Positions 36,051 through 47,100 of a stretch of DNA of 64,000 nt are shown in pieces (positions within the stretch are counted from its first letter, which is position 1; every line of letters begins with the position of its first letter). The notes beneath the pieces are model-generated. The model had not been told where the DNA came from. It did not search any database and saw only the letters and a program-made list of their open reading frames with translations. The stretch lies in contig OY979728.1 of the NCBI GenBank assembly GCA_963855995.1, positions 4,078,330 to 4,142,329 on the forward strand, written 5' to 3'. This DNA is from Muricea muricata. Taxonomy: Eukaryota; Cnidaria; Anthozoa; Malacalcyonacea; Plexauridae. The translations under genes were made by a program, and so were the position numbers.

Positions 36051-39000
36051 AACGCGGACCGCACGTACAACTTGTCAAGAATGATCCCACGAATAGCTCG
36101 CATGTGCATCTTCTCGCATTTATCGACTGACTGTAGTTTTTATTTTATGATGTGGCAGCAATTCTTTGAATCAAACGCCCCCTAAAATGAACGAGGTGAA
36201 TAGCTGGCCTTATGCAAGTTATAAAAATGCCAGAAAAGAAACTAATAAACAACTGAAGCTTGAACTTTGGTACACACTTGTCGAATTTTTTCTTTTTTTT
36301 TCAAGCTAATGCTGTAATTGACATCGAAGCTTAGATAACTATTGACAATGGTGGAAGCCTAATGGTCGATACTGGTGAAAAGCACAATCTAGAAACCGAG
36401 TGGTGGGAAACAGAGAGATTTGCCTTACCCGGAGATACAAAAGTTGTCACAATTAAAGGTGATAATCCAGGGGGTGAGGGAGGAATACTTGCCTCTTTCA
36501 GTAATGGCGTGGTCACAGATGGTACCTGGCAATGTGCTGACATGAGCTCGTGTACTACAACAGATTGTGAGAATTCTGTAGCATGGCAAGGTGCAACAAC
36601 ATATGGTATGAACACAAACCATCCAACATGGTATACAAGACCATATATCGACTCAACAGCTCAGTGGATATGGGTGGACAACCAATTTGCGGGAAGGGTT
36701 TGGTGCAAGAAGACGTTTGGCAAGTCGCACATGTTGTTATGTTAATAGCGACACAAAATGCGACAGTATTTCATTTTGCATGGGAAGATTGAAAGTCCAA
36801 ATTTAGCCTGCAGTATAAATATGTTTTAGTTATTCACAAAGCGAAGCCTATAGTGCTATGCGTGGCGTCAGCTTTACATACAACCCTAGAAATAAACTAG
36901 AAGTGGAAAACCGGTCTCACATTGCACTTTCCTCTGTTCTAAAGGAATAATTCCGTATTTATATTGTGGAAATTATCAGTCATCCCTTGCTCTCTCATAA
37001 TCTACAGTTCAAGCTTTTGAAGGGACAACCTTTATCGAATTAGCTGTAGTTTGGACAATATTATATTAATTATGATAAAGAAATATTTAAATGTACATAT
37101 ACGTTTGCAAGTAATGTTTGCTGACAAATCTTTTGTGTTTATACTTCCAGAATAATTGACAAATGTTGCAATTAATAAACAACATCGTGCACCTTAATTA
37201 TATACAATCTAATTTTTCATTATTTTAGTCAATATCTTAAGTGTTGTGTACCATTTAATTTTTACGTTTCGCGGATCTTTTTTCCGGAAGTTAGTTGCGA
37301 AATGAATTGCTATAAAATCGATGTTTTCAAACTTTTATTTGCTACAGCAGGCATCCTGACCGCTCTAAAAATTATTGTCTCTCTGCAGTTGACAGTTGTT
37401 CCTGCTCTCCGTGTTTAAATAATGGATCATGTGTTGTCAATGGATCTACAGGATATCTTTGTACATGTCTACCTGGATATTCAGGCATTCGTTGTGAAAG
37501 TAAGAAATATAGATAACCTGTATATATCCTTTCCATCTTTGAAAAAATGCCAGTTTCTCCTACAAAAATATCGAGTTATTATTCATACACGATATTCTAC
37601 AAAACTGCAGTACCTTCGTCAGAAATTCACATATCTTGATTTCAGGTGAAATTACATTGAAATCAGTTGCAAATACGACCACCTACCAGGAAGCTACTTC
37701 GAGCTGTAAATCAGATGGAAAAGAACTGTGTAGTTCTAAAGTGATATGCAAAGATGGTAAAACACCTTATGGAGGTATTAAGTCTGGTGACCACTGGGCG
37801 CCTGTGGCTGACAGTTCTAATCAGTGGATTCAAATCGGTAAGAAAAACATGAATGATAAAAAATACGATCTACACTAAAAATTTTAACTTTTATTTTTCT
37901 TTTGTTTGTAGGAAATTTTCCACATTCTCCTTGTATCTTTCACACTGCAATGGGCTACAAACCTCAATGGGGCTTGGAAAATGTCCAGAAAGGTTTTAAA
38001 GGACACCTTTTCTGTTGCAAAATCTAAGAAAAAGACATTTCTTAAGACAAGTATCATTAAAATATTGTAACGTTTGCACTGCATAAATAGACGTTAGAAA
38101 CCACGAGCTCCTTCTGTACGAAAATTAGAGTACATTTACAGTGAACGCGTAATAAACAACAAACTTGTTTTTGTAACCGTAATATTATGTAAATATTTTA
38201 ACCACTGTGTATCTGTAGCTGATAGTTGTGTAGAAAATGTGGAGTTCAAGTAAATATATGGTATTTAGCAGTTCTGGACGGCCGCAAGGCCCTGGGGACT
38301 AGAATGGGCTTTTATCGCTTGCAATTACACTATTGCGCAAACATCCCACCGTCCTGAGATAAAAAAATACAACTGGGAATCAGGCTTGGCTTCTACCACG
38401 TTTTGAGTCTTAATAATTATAAAGGTTTGCTAACTTGCCAATTTTACTGGAGTGATCAACAGAACAATATTTTGAAAGGATAAAAAATGTTAAAAGCAGT
38501 TTTAAACTTACTAAATAATTACTTATATGGAAAAAATATTTAGTGTAACCTTGGACACGACACAATTAAAGATGGACAACAATAATGCTAATTACTTAGC
38601 AACATGTGTTTTGTTGCTTGTGTCTGTTGCGATGTGACATAGGCGGATTTTTAGATTTCCGTTGGGGGGGGGCTAGGGGGAGGTAATATCTGGGGGAAAT
38701 CATAAAGGTCAAAGAAGTCTATTTGACTAAAATTGTGAGGCCATCGTATTTATTTAGCAAAATAATATAAAATTGGAAATATCAATTATCAAGTAGATTG
38801 TATTCTGTATTACTTTGTGTTTTGCAATTGTATTATGATTATTTACAAGGAACAATTAACATTCCAAAACATGTGACATGTCCATTTTTCAACTTGATAA
38901 GTTTGATTATTGTCCAAATTCCAACGCCCAACAGTACTGATCTGAGAAACTCGAAGACAACCTGAAGCTGAAGCCTGATTAAGTTACATATATTAATTAA

Positions 39001-39135
39001 TATAAACATAATCTTTTTATTTACACAATTACACGTAGTCAGTAATAGCAAAATAGTCAAACACAATGTTCGTGAAGGGTCAGACCACGTGAAATTTAAC
39101 TCTAACTTATATTACTTATAACTAATATGTACAAT

Positions 39136-41365
39136 TTACACTTTCACTCTCCTGTCTGCCTTTGACGCCCACGAATTAATGAGACCATCAATGTCCAGTT
39201 GCGGTACCAAGTCTTTGTTGAGGGCAATGCAAAGAAGAGGTCCCCGAGTCTGCTTGGGGTCGGCCTTTGATCGCAACTCAGAACAGACTCTGTTCATTGC
39301 AGAAAAGCTACGCTCAGCAGTTGCCGTAGTTGTCGCAATGGCGTTCTTTAGGTTTATTAGCTTCATTAAGTTAGCACATCTCTTTTCACTAATCGGTAGC
39401 CCCAGTCGAAAATCGATTTTGGCCCTCGACAATTCCAGTTTGAGCGCGGATCTGTTAATGTCCAAACAGTCAAAATGCTCTACAAGATAACCCAAAGTAT
39501 CGATATCCAAGTAGCATGGATGCATCCAAACCATTGAAAGCTTTCATCTTTTGGATGTTCTTGCTGTCGAACCGGATTCGGAACTCTTCTTCAATCATGC
39601 TTTTCATGTAAGATTTGAGATTGGAAATTTGGTTATTGATTGAATATGCAGCACTGTTTGATGAAGTTGATCTATAGTTTGGTGTATTGGCATGGTGAGC
39701 GTAAGTTCAAGGGGTACGCCAATCTTGTCACAATACTCGTTTACCTTTGCTTGTATTTGATCATCGTCTATTACGGAAACTGATTCGCGGGTCCGTTCTG
39801 CCTCATACTGAACATCTTTCCAGGTGACGCTTTGACACTGCAGCTCTTTGGACAGGAAGAACATTTCAGCAAGGTATATACTGAGTGTGACAAGCCCAAT
39901 AATCTGCTTTGCCGTTGTTAACCTACGGTAAAAGCCTCCCGCTTGCTCAACATGTTTTGGGTCATGTCCTCTCAGGTTTTGAGTAACTCTGATCAAAGTT
40001 TCTAAAATAACGCGAGGTTTGTCGGTTATAAACTCCACTAACTCAAACTTTCAGCCCCAACGTACGTCGATCTGCTGAGCGGGAAGATGTTCAATTTGTA
40101 AATGAGGGTAAAGCTCGCTGTATACAGTATGATAGACTTCTCTGAATTTTCCATGATTCAACATTGTATGGAGGGAGTTGTGTGTAGAGCGGTGTATCAA
40201 GCGCAAGATTGGATCCTTTGATTAGATCGTTCACTAAAAGATTAATACGATGAGCAGTGCAATGTATGTATATTAACCAGTAAAAATAATCTCAATGCGA
40301 CAGTTCTGTAGCACCAGAAAATTCACCTGCCACGACACTTGCACCATCCGCTCCTAGACATATCACCATTGAGCCCCCAGAGGATATGATTATACAATTA
40401 ATACGTTCATTTACACATTCTTTGATTGCCTGGCCATCGAACTGTTCTAGCTTCCGAGGGTACACAAATCTTTCCACAACATTTCCTGCTGAATATCTTA
40501 CAGCCAAAGCTAACTCTTCTCGTTTTGCAGTGTCTTTGCTTTCACCAATAAGTGCTGAAAACATGCTGACATCTTTGATCTGAGAATAAATAATCTGACG
40601 AGTATATCATTGACACTTGTTTTACTGGTACATGTCTAGTCAATGCCTCTTGTCCTGGTAAACTTTTGGTGGAACTGTCTGAACGAGGGATTTGTTTGCA
40701 GGTGGAGGCGAATGAAGGAAACCGATTTACCGCTCAGGGATTCGTCTGTTTCATCGTGAGCCCTCATTGGAACTTCGTTAGTTGCAAACTAGAGGATATA
40801 TTTGAACAGGCATCTAAGATATTCTCCGTTTTTACGCCTTATTTCTTCCCTTTCAGGACATATTCCTTCGATTATGTTCTTTTCTTTTCCTTCTTGGATC
40901 TGCATGTTCTAGCTCTATCCACCTGGCAAAACTGTTTCTATGAGGCTCAGTTCTTTCATGCTGCTGAAATTCTTTACTGCTGTCGAGGGCATTTGCCAGT
41001 TAGTGTATCCTGTTTGAGTGAATGTCAGAGCAGCAGATGAGGCACTCGTTTGTGAAAAAAACTAGGACAACAGTAGCAAAAAGCGGCGTCTTTTACAACA
41101 TCATATTCGAAATAAAAGAATTGTTGATACCATGATACGTTGAAGCTCTTAGCTTTACTTCACTTGGGATCACGTACTGGGCTGGGAAGTCTAAGAGTTT
41201 CGGCTGCCTTGGTCCTGCATGCGTATCAGTATCCTCGGTGTTAGATGGTTCGCTTCTGTTTCGTTTCGTGAAAAAAGACCCCAATGTCGCTTGCCTTTTC
41301 TTTAGAGGCGATTTATATATCGTCATAGCAATCATCCGTCTGTCCTTTACTGTGAGCATATTCAT
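39136..41365 (-). pseudogene. hAT transposase of the ZMYM1/TTF-finger type, decayed
   Basis: Minus-strand pieces in order: 41365-41093 gives the N-terminal region ('KRQATLGSFFTKR', 'KLLDFPAQYVIPS'). A short stretch near 41075 reads like the start of a TTF-type zinc finger ('KDAAFCYCC'). 40564-40292 gives a central catalytic-core segment ('FSALIGESKDTAKREELA'). 40038-39604 gives a further domain. 39534-39136 gives the C-terminal hAT dimerisation region ('TTTATAERSFSAMNRVCSE'). Stops and frameshifts separate these pieces, so no functional protein is expected. Confidence 0.8.
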
Positions 41366-41585
41366 TAATTTTAAACAACAGGAATTTTAAGAATATATTT
41401 TGTGCATAACGTCAGGTAAAAAATGGTAAAAAAAAATTCAACTTCGTTGTATCAGCACATTAACCGGCAAAAACAAAAAATACTTGCACCAAAAACTTTC
41501 CACGTGTTTCCACAACACATAAAAATTGGTGGCAGCAAGAAGAGCGTTGTGAATATATAAAATTGGGAGGGAGGGTAGAAAATCC

Positions 41586-41726
41586 GGTAATAATTCCGTG
41601 TTCTCAGTACGCGAAATTAATCTTCAATCCATCAAGGTTAAAACATGACAAATAAAATGCTGGTTAGGATTAGGGTTTGGATTAGGGCTTGGATTAAGAT
41701 TTATATTAGAACACGGAATTATTACC
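41586..41726. mobile_element. MITE nested in the hAT element, 8-bp duplication
   Basis: Inverted ends GGTAATAATTCCGTGTTCT and the complement are flanked on both sides by GAAAATCC (41578-41585, 41727-41734). The core has repeats of the form 'ggattagggttt'. The 8-bp duplication points to a non-autonomous hAT. Confidence 0.85.
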
Positions 41727-42031
41727 GAAAATCCTTTTTCTTGGGGGGTGGGTACATCCTCGCATCCCTCCCCTCAGAAAATCCGCGTATGCGATGTGAC
41801 TCATTTCAAGTTTACGTTAACCCAGGGTTGAGCTAACTCACTTTTGAACAACTCGCCTATGAGAAATATATCTTTTTACACCGAAACATTTGTAATCAGC
41901 TATCGCAGTGAACTTTAACATCGAGACACAACAACAGAATTCATATACAAGCTGGTTCATTCTTGTCACTGTCGCTTATACTCATGTACTTATATATACT
42001 GATATATTTCTGCCAAATACAATTACAAGAA

Positions 42032-42237
42032 CAGTGGCGGGTCCAGGGTCAGTGAAAATAGACTATAGCAGCTCAATTTTAAATTCAAAATAGCTTTACA
42101 ACAATGTCATAGGTTATGAATTTCAAAAGAATAAAATCTAACCAATGAAGTTGCTTTGAAGGTATTTTAAAATGTAAATATATCCTATAAGAATGAGCTG
42201 TGGTAATTTATTTTGACTTATGCTAGATCCGCCACTG
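42032..42237. mobile_element. Non-autonomous hAT (CAGTGGCGG ends), 206 bp
   Basis: Ends CAGTGGCGGGTC and GATCCGCCACTG are flanked by the perfect 8-bp duplication TACAAGAA (42024-42031, 42238-42245). The CAGTGGCGG terminus is widespread among hAT elements. Confidence 0.9.
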
Positions 42238-42690
42238 TACAAGAACATGATAGTAAGTCCTGTTAGTTTTGGTTTCGACTGGGGTAAATAATAAACTATA
42301 GTTGTGTAGGCTAAATGAATGTCGATGTTTGTAATTATTAATGAACTCAAGGTGCATATTGCGTTATTCGGTTTTTGCAGTTGTTAGTTACTAGGCCTAA
42401 TTCTTTTCTTTTGCACAATAACGAACTCGAATTCTAAAAGTTGTATAGAATAACGGGGCAATTTTACTGTAAACGTCCTGGCAGAATTCCCCCTCCCCCC
42501 GAAATTCGGCTTGTTAGTTTTGGCCTAAGACGAAATGACAATCTTCTAATTTACTTAATATTTTCCCAGTAATATTATCAAATCTTCATACTCTTTCTCA
42601 ATTTCTGTTGAAAATCCCAAACTATCAAGAACGGGTTGTCGAAATAAATTTAGCATGTCACTACAAAGTACTGAAAAGTCAAACAAGAAC

Positions 42691-42776
42691 GCCAGTTCAT
42701 TGTCACATGTTGAATTTGTCTGCCAGATATGGTGAAGGGGGGTTGGACACTAGTTATGAAATTGAATCGAGATAAG
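42691..42776 (+). pseudogene. Fibrinogen exon relic upstream of gene E
   Basis: It resembles gene E 48417-48503 ('ttgtcacatgttgaatttgt', 'ggttggacactagttatgaa') and ends at a GTGAAC donor. One extra G in the glycine run shifts the frame. Confidence 0.75.
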
Positions 42777-43153
42777 GTGAACATTAGCATACAACTTTAA
42801 TTTCTTTGTGAGTTTTCGTAGCAAACATCAACGTCAGTTTAGTTTAGTAAACTACTGCAAAGGTTTTGGCCTTCACCAGTGCTGGTTAACCACAGATGCT
42901 CGCATCTTCATTATAAGCACTGAGGAATAGTCGCAATAAATTTACGCGATTCCACAAAACATAAACGCAAGTTGTGTATTTCCCCTAATAGTCTTAGAGA
43001 TTACTGGACATGCTTTAATGTTAATGGATATGTGTTGGGGGACTGCGGCATCATCCCTCATTTATTGGAAAAGTATAGGTATGGTCAGGCGAATTAGACA
43101 TAATAAAAATATACAACATAATGGGCTGGCTGCCATAATTCTAAAAGAGTGAT

Positions 43154-43935
43154 ATTAAAACTGTAAATTTTGTAAAGTACCCAAAACCGGTCAACTGCTA
43201 TAAGTAAACTTGTAGCTGTTACAGATCTGAATATCTGATATGTTGATCATGGTATGATCAATTGCATTAACCGCCTTCAGCGGTCGCGCACGGTCCCAAG
43301 GTCCTGAGGACGAAGTCACGAAGTTAGGCTTTTATCGATTGCATTTGCATTGTTGCCTAATAACGGGTCCCAGCGCCCTGCGATGAACTGGGACCATGCA
43401 TGCTACGTTTTACTTTATAATAGTTTGCTATCTTGTTATTCTTATTCTTTTGTTCTGTTCAACAATTCGATATCTTCATAGGATCAAGCTGAAGGCAGTT
43501 TTACATTTAGTGTAACCTTGGACGTGACAGAATTAAAGATGTATGATAACAATTTCAAGTGCCTGGCGACATCTGTTTTTTGCTGTTGTGTTAATTGAGA
43601 TCTGACTCATTTCCTAAAGATGTTTTTATAAAGGTGTTTCTTGTAAACTGTTGAAGACAATTGCTCAGAGGTCAAGATACGGCTACTTGGTGCTGGTTGA
43701 ACAGATATTAAAACTGTAAGTTTTGTAAAGTACATCGTTGTGTGCCATAGATCAAAACCGGTCAACTGCTATAAGTAAACTTAGCTATTACAGAGTTGGC
43801 ACTTCTGGTATGATCAATTGCATGCCTTCAGCGGTCGTGCACGGTCCCAAGGTCCTGAGGACGAAGTCACGAAGACAGGCTTTTATCGATTGAGTTTGCA
43901 TTATTAGGCACAGGTCCCAGCATCCTGCGTTAAAA
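43154..43935 (+). repeat. Local duplication of array 3' flank, two copies about 550 bp apart
   Basis: 'ccggtcaactgctataagtaa' and 'ggtcccaaggtcctgaggac' blocks occur at 43188-43315 and 43756-43862. Both are diverged relatives of the 3' flank that follows module W (for example 6905-6990, 28150-28240). Between them lies sequence matching the region upstream of gene B. No exon is seen. Confidence 0.7.
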
Positions 43936-44193
43936 ACTAGAGCCATGCATGCATCATGCATGCAACCCAAGCCTCCCCTTCAATAATTTTAGGACTTTAG
44001 AATTAAGAGCTACGTTCTGCCAAGGTTTGAATCTAAATAGTTTACTGTGGAGGACAGGCCTATATAGTCAACAAGACATATTCTGATTTTACGAGGTACA
44101 CTTCCTTCTTGACACTCGAAAGTTTTGAATGAGAACACGAGTAAATGTGAACTAGTCCCTTCTACTCTTTGAAGGTTTGTTTGTTTCGTTTAG

Positions 44194-47100
44194 ATGGAAG
44201 GAAGAAACTCGCAAGAAGCTTGCCACGGACTATATTCCAATGTCGCTCAAAAGCTTCAGTTCATGACATCGAGACTTCTCTGTCTGTTGATTTTTCTGAT
44301 AGTCATGTTCAAGATATCACAACCGGAAGAAATTTTTTCCATGTCAGAAATAATCTTTTGCCAATCCTCGCTACAAGGTTAGTATATACTACTGAAGCTG
44401 AAGATATAAGGACGCCATATAAAGTATGTTTTTTGATATTTGATAGATCGCTTTCATTCCGAAAAATCACTCTCCCACATTGAAACTCTATCTTTTTTGC
44501 ATAAGTATAAGCTACGTAGGTCTGTGGGGCTTAGTTTGGTTTAATTTTCGTCTGGTTTTCCAGCTGAGAACGATTAACAATGGCAAGTCGAGGTAGTTTA
44601 TCACTGAGAAAAAATTACATTTGCGTCATAGTGGAAGTAGAGTTATCATCCACTATATCCGTTTTCAGATTCTATCCTGTATAAAAATAATTAAACTTTC
44701 TTTCTTAATCCAGCATCCCCAGGGCAATATGGAGGACTGGCTAGAAACCTCAGCTAAAGAGCTTTTGACATAAACATATAATCGTTTAGACGATAATTAT
44801 AAAAATAACACCATATGCATGACTTCTTGCTAAACTCAGTCCTTCAACGCGTTGCCTTTCAGGTTTTCGATTCGACGTGCCAGTCCTTGAAGTGCGCAAA
44901 GTTTCTTCACAAAGCGAATGTATTGAAGAGTGCAAAGCAAATCCATGCTGCAGGTCTATGAACTACGAACGTGCTACCTCAGCCAATCACTCCAACAAAT
45001 GTGAATTCTTGCATCATTTCTTGGATAATACGTCCTTCATTTTGGAGATCAATGCTTCGTTTGAGTACCTCTTTTTGGACACACCACTGAAGGTCATTGC
45101 GAAGACTCGATTTAATTTTTCACTGCGAGAATTCTATGCATATTGTAAAATCATGTCTTTAATTTACGTATAGTAGCTTGATTTATTTTTGACATAATTT
45201 CGTGAGGGGAAATTCACGAGGGTGGAAACGACGGGGAGGTGACGATTTTATCATCACCTTTAAAAAGTCAGACTTCTTTTGCAGGATATTTAGGTCTCTG
45301 CTATTACTTGACCTGTTCTTATTGTCGAATTTCCCACTTGTGCAGTGAGGGTTCGAGAATAATGAATGGCCTGCAGTAGTGACACGCTTCCTTTTTTCTA
45401 GGAGTATAATGCCAGTTGCATTTCTGAAGAACCCAAGAAACTTGAGAATGAAACCAGGATTAATATAAGTAAGGGTTGGTTGTTGTTAAAAGGTTCTCTC
45501 GCGCCATAACTCTTCATCTATCGCCGTGTTACTGGGCTATGACTTTGTACCAGGTCAAGTGTGTGTTCCAGGACGAAAAAGTTAAATTGTACTGCATGTG
45601 ATGATTGTCCTGAACCGGAATCCAGTGCAAAATGCCAACCGAGCATACGACCTGTCAAAGAATGATCCCGCGAAAAGCTAGCATGCATGCATCTTCTCGT
45701 ATATTGACTGACTCTATTTTTGTTTTTCTTATGTGACAGCAATCCTTTAAATCAAACGCCTACATAGTTTGGAAAGGGGTTTAACCCCCCCCCCCCCCTT
45801 ATCACCCCTTTTTTAAAACATTTTATCCCCCAGCCGTTTGGAAAAATATATGGTGTAAAATATCCGACAAAAATTCAACAAAAATGCGCGAAAATTTTCT
45901 CGTTAAATTAATCGGTCAAAATGACGCACCAAACATATATGAGTGCCATAATTTGCGTGAGAGCATTTTGACTCATCCCCCCCTTTTAAATGAACCCACC
46001 CCTTGTTAGTGCACTTCAATTTTTTTAAAGAAAAATATTTACCCCCCCCCCCTTCTTCCATTTTTCGTAAATTTACTTCCCGCCTTAAAGGGGGGGTCGA
46101 ACTATGGGCGCTCTGAAATAAGTGAGGTTAATAGCTAGCCCTATACAAGTTATAAATGCCAGAGAAGAAACTATTAAACAACTATATTTGAAGCTCGAAC
46201 TTTGGTACACAGTTGTCAAAATTTTTCTCTTTTTTCCAAGCTAATGCTGTAAATGACATCGAAGCTTTCATAACTATTGACAATAATGGAAGCCTAATGG
46301 TCGATACTGGTGAAAAGCACGATCTAAAAACCGGCTGGACGGAAACAGAGAGATTTGCCTTACCCGGAGCTACAAAAGTTGTCACAATTAAAGGTGATAA
46401 TAGGCTAGGGGGTGTGGGAGGTATACTTGCCTCTTTCAGCAATGGCGTGTTCACAGATGGTACGTGGAAATGTGCTGACATGAGCTCGTGTACTACTACT
46501 GATTGTGAGAATTCTGTAACATGGCAAGGTGCAAAAACATATGGTATAAACGGGGAAAAGCCATCACCATGGAATAGAAAGCTAAATGATATCGACTCAA
46601 CAGCTCAGTGGATATGGGTGGACTATAGTAATGCGGAAATGGTTTGGTGCAAGAAGACGTTTAGTAAGTCGAACATGTTGGTATGTTAAAAACGACATAA
46701 AATACGACAGTATCTCCTTTTGCATGGGATGACTTACAGTTCAAATTTAATCCGAAGTACAAAATTTTTTTAGTTACACACAAAGCGAAGCCTATAGTGT
46801 TATGCGTGGCAAGGTTTTCGTCTTTACATCCTTAGAAATAAACTAGCAGGGCAAAACCGCGTTCTCACATCGCACTTTCCTCCGTATTTATACGGTGGCA
46901 ATTATCTGTCATCCCTTGCTCTCTCATAATCTACAGTTTAAGCTTTTGAAAGGACAACCTTTATTGAATTATCTGTAGTTTGGAGGAAATTGTACTAGTT
47001 ATCAGAAGGAAATATTTAAATGTACATACACGTTTGCAAGCAATATTTGCTGACAAATGTTTTGTGTTTACACTTCTAGAATATTAATTGCTAATTGTGG

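Larger units (their letters stand above)
31651..38027 (+). pseudogene. psiD: broken copy of gene C
   Basis: Corresponding exons: 31651-31786, 34991-35189, a shortened EGF exon around 35315-35371, 36306-36719, 37389-37499, 37646-37837, 37912-38027. The signal exon is intact. The PAN exon has a 1-bp deletion ('acttgttttgtg') and a 31-bp deletion that remove frame and cysteines. The EGF-like exon has lost about 58 bp. Module G has TAG at 36332 and a GC instead of GT donor. By contrast the second EGF exon and module W are fully intact, and this is the only module G-W gene with an intact EGF between them. The 3' half could be a donor for gene conversion; a full protein cannot be made from this frame. 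Confidence 0.8.
28711..38465 (+). repeat. Segmental duplication, copy II
   Basis: It is a head-to-tail copy of 18953-28710. The left edge again starts inside the last fibrinogen exon ('atacggtgaaccc'), here joined to intron-type sequence of a type-2 gene. The right part runs through psiD and its 3' flank, then continues into sequence matching the region upstream of genes B and E instead of ending like copy I. This is as expected from unequal crossing-over. Confidence 0.8.
38638..41791 (-). mobile_element. hAT-superfamily transposon, 3154 bp
   Basis: Termini CATAGGCGGATTTT and AAAATCCGCGTATG are flanked by a perfect 8-bp duplication CGATGTGA (38630-38637 and 41792-41799). The uninterrupted sequence is recognisable upstream of gene E ('gatctgactcatttc', 43600-43614). 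The 8-bp duplication and the CA start fit hAT. The transposase on the minus strand is broken. A further MITE (41586-41726) sits inside. Confidence 0.9.

Noticed and set aside
41665-41700. Telomere-like 'ggattagggtttggattaggg' run
   Set aside because: It is the core of a MITE with clear inverted ends and target duplication, not a telomere or interstitial telomeric tract.
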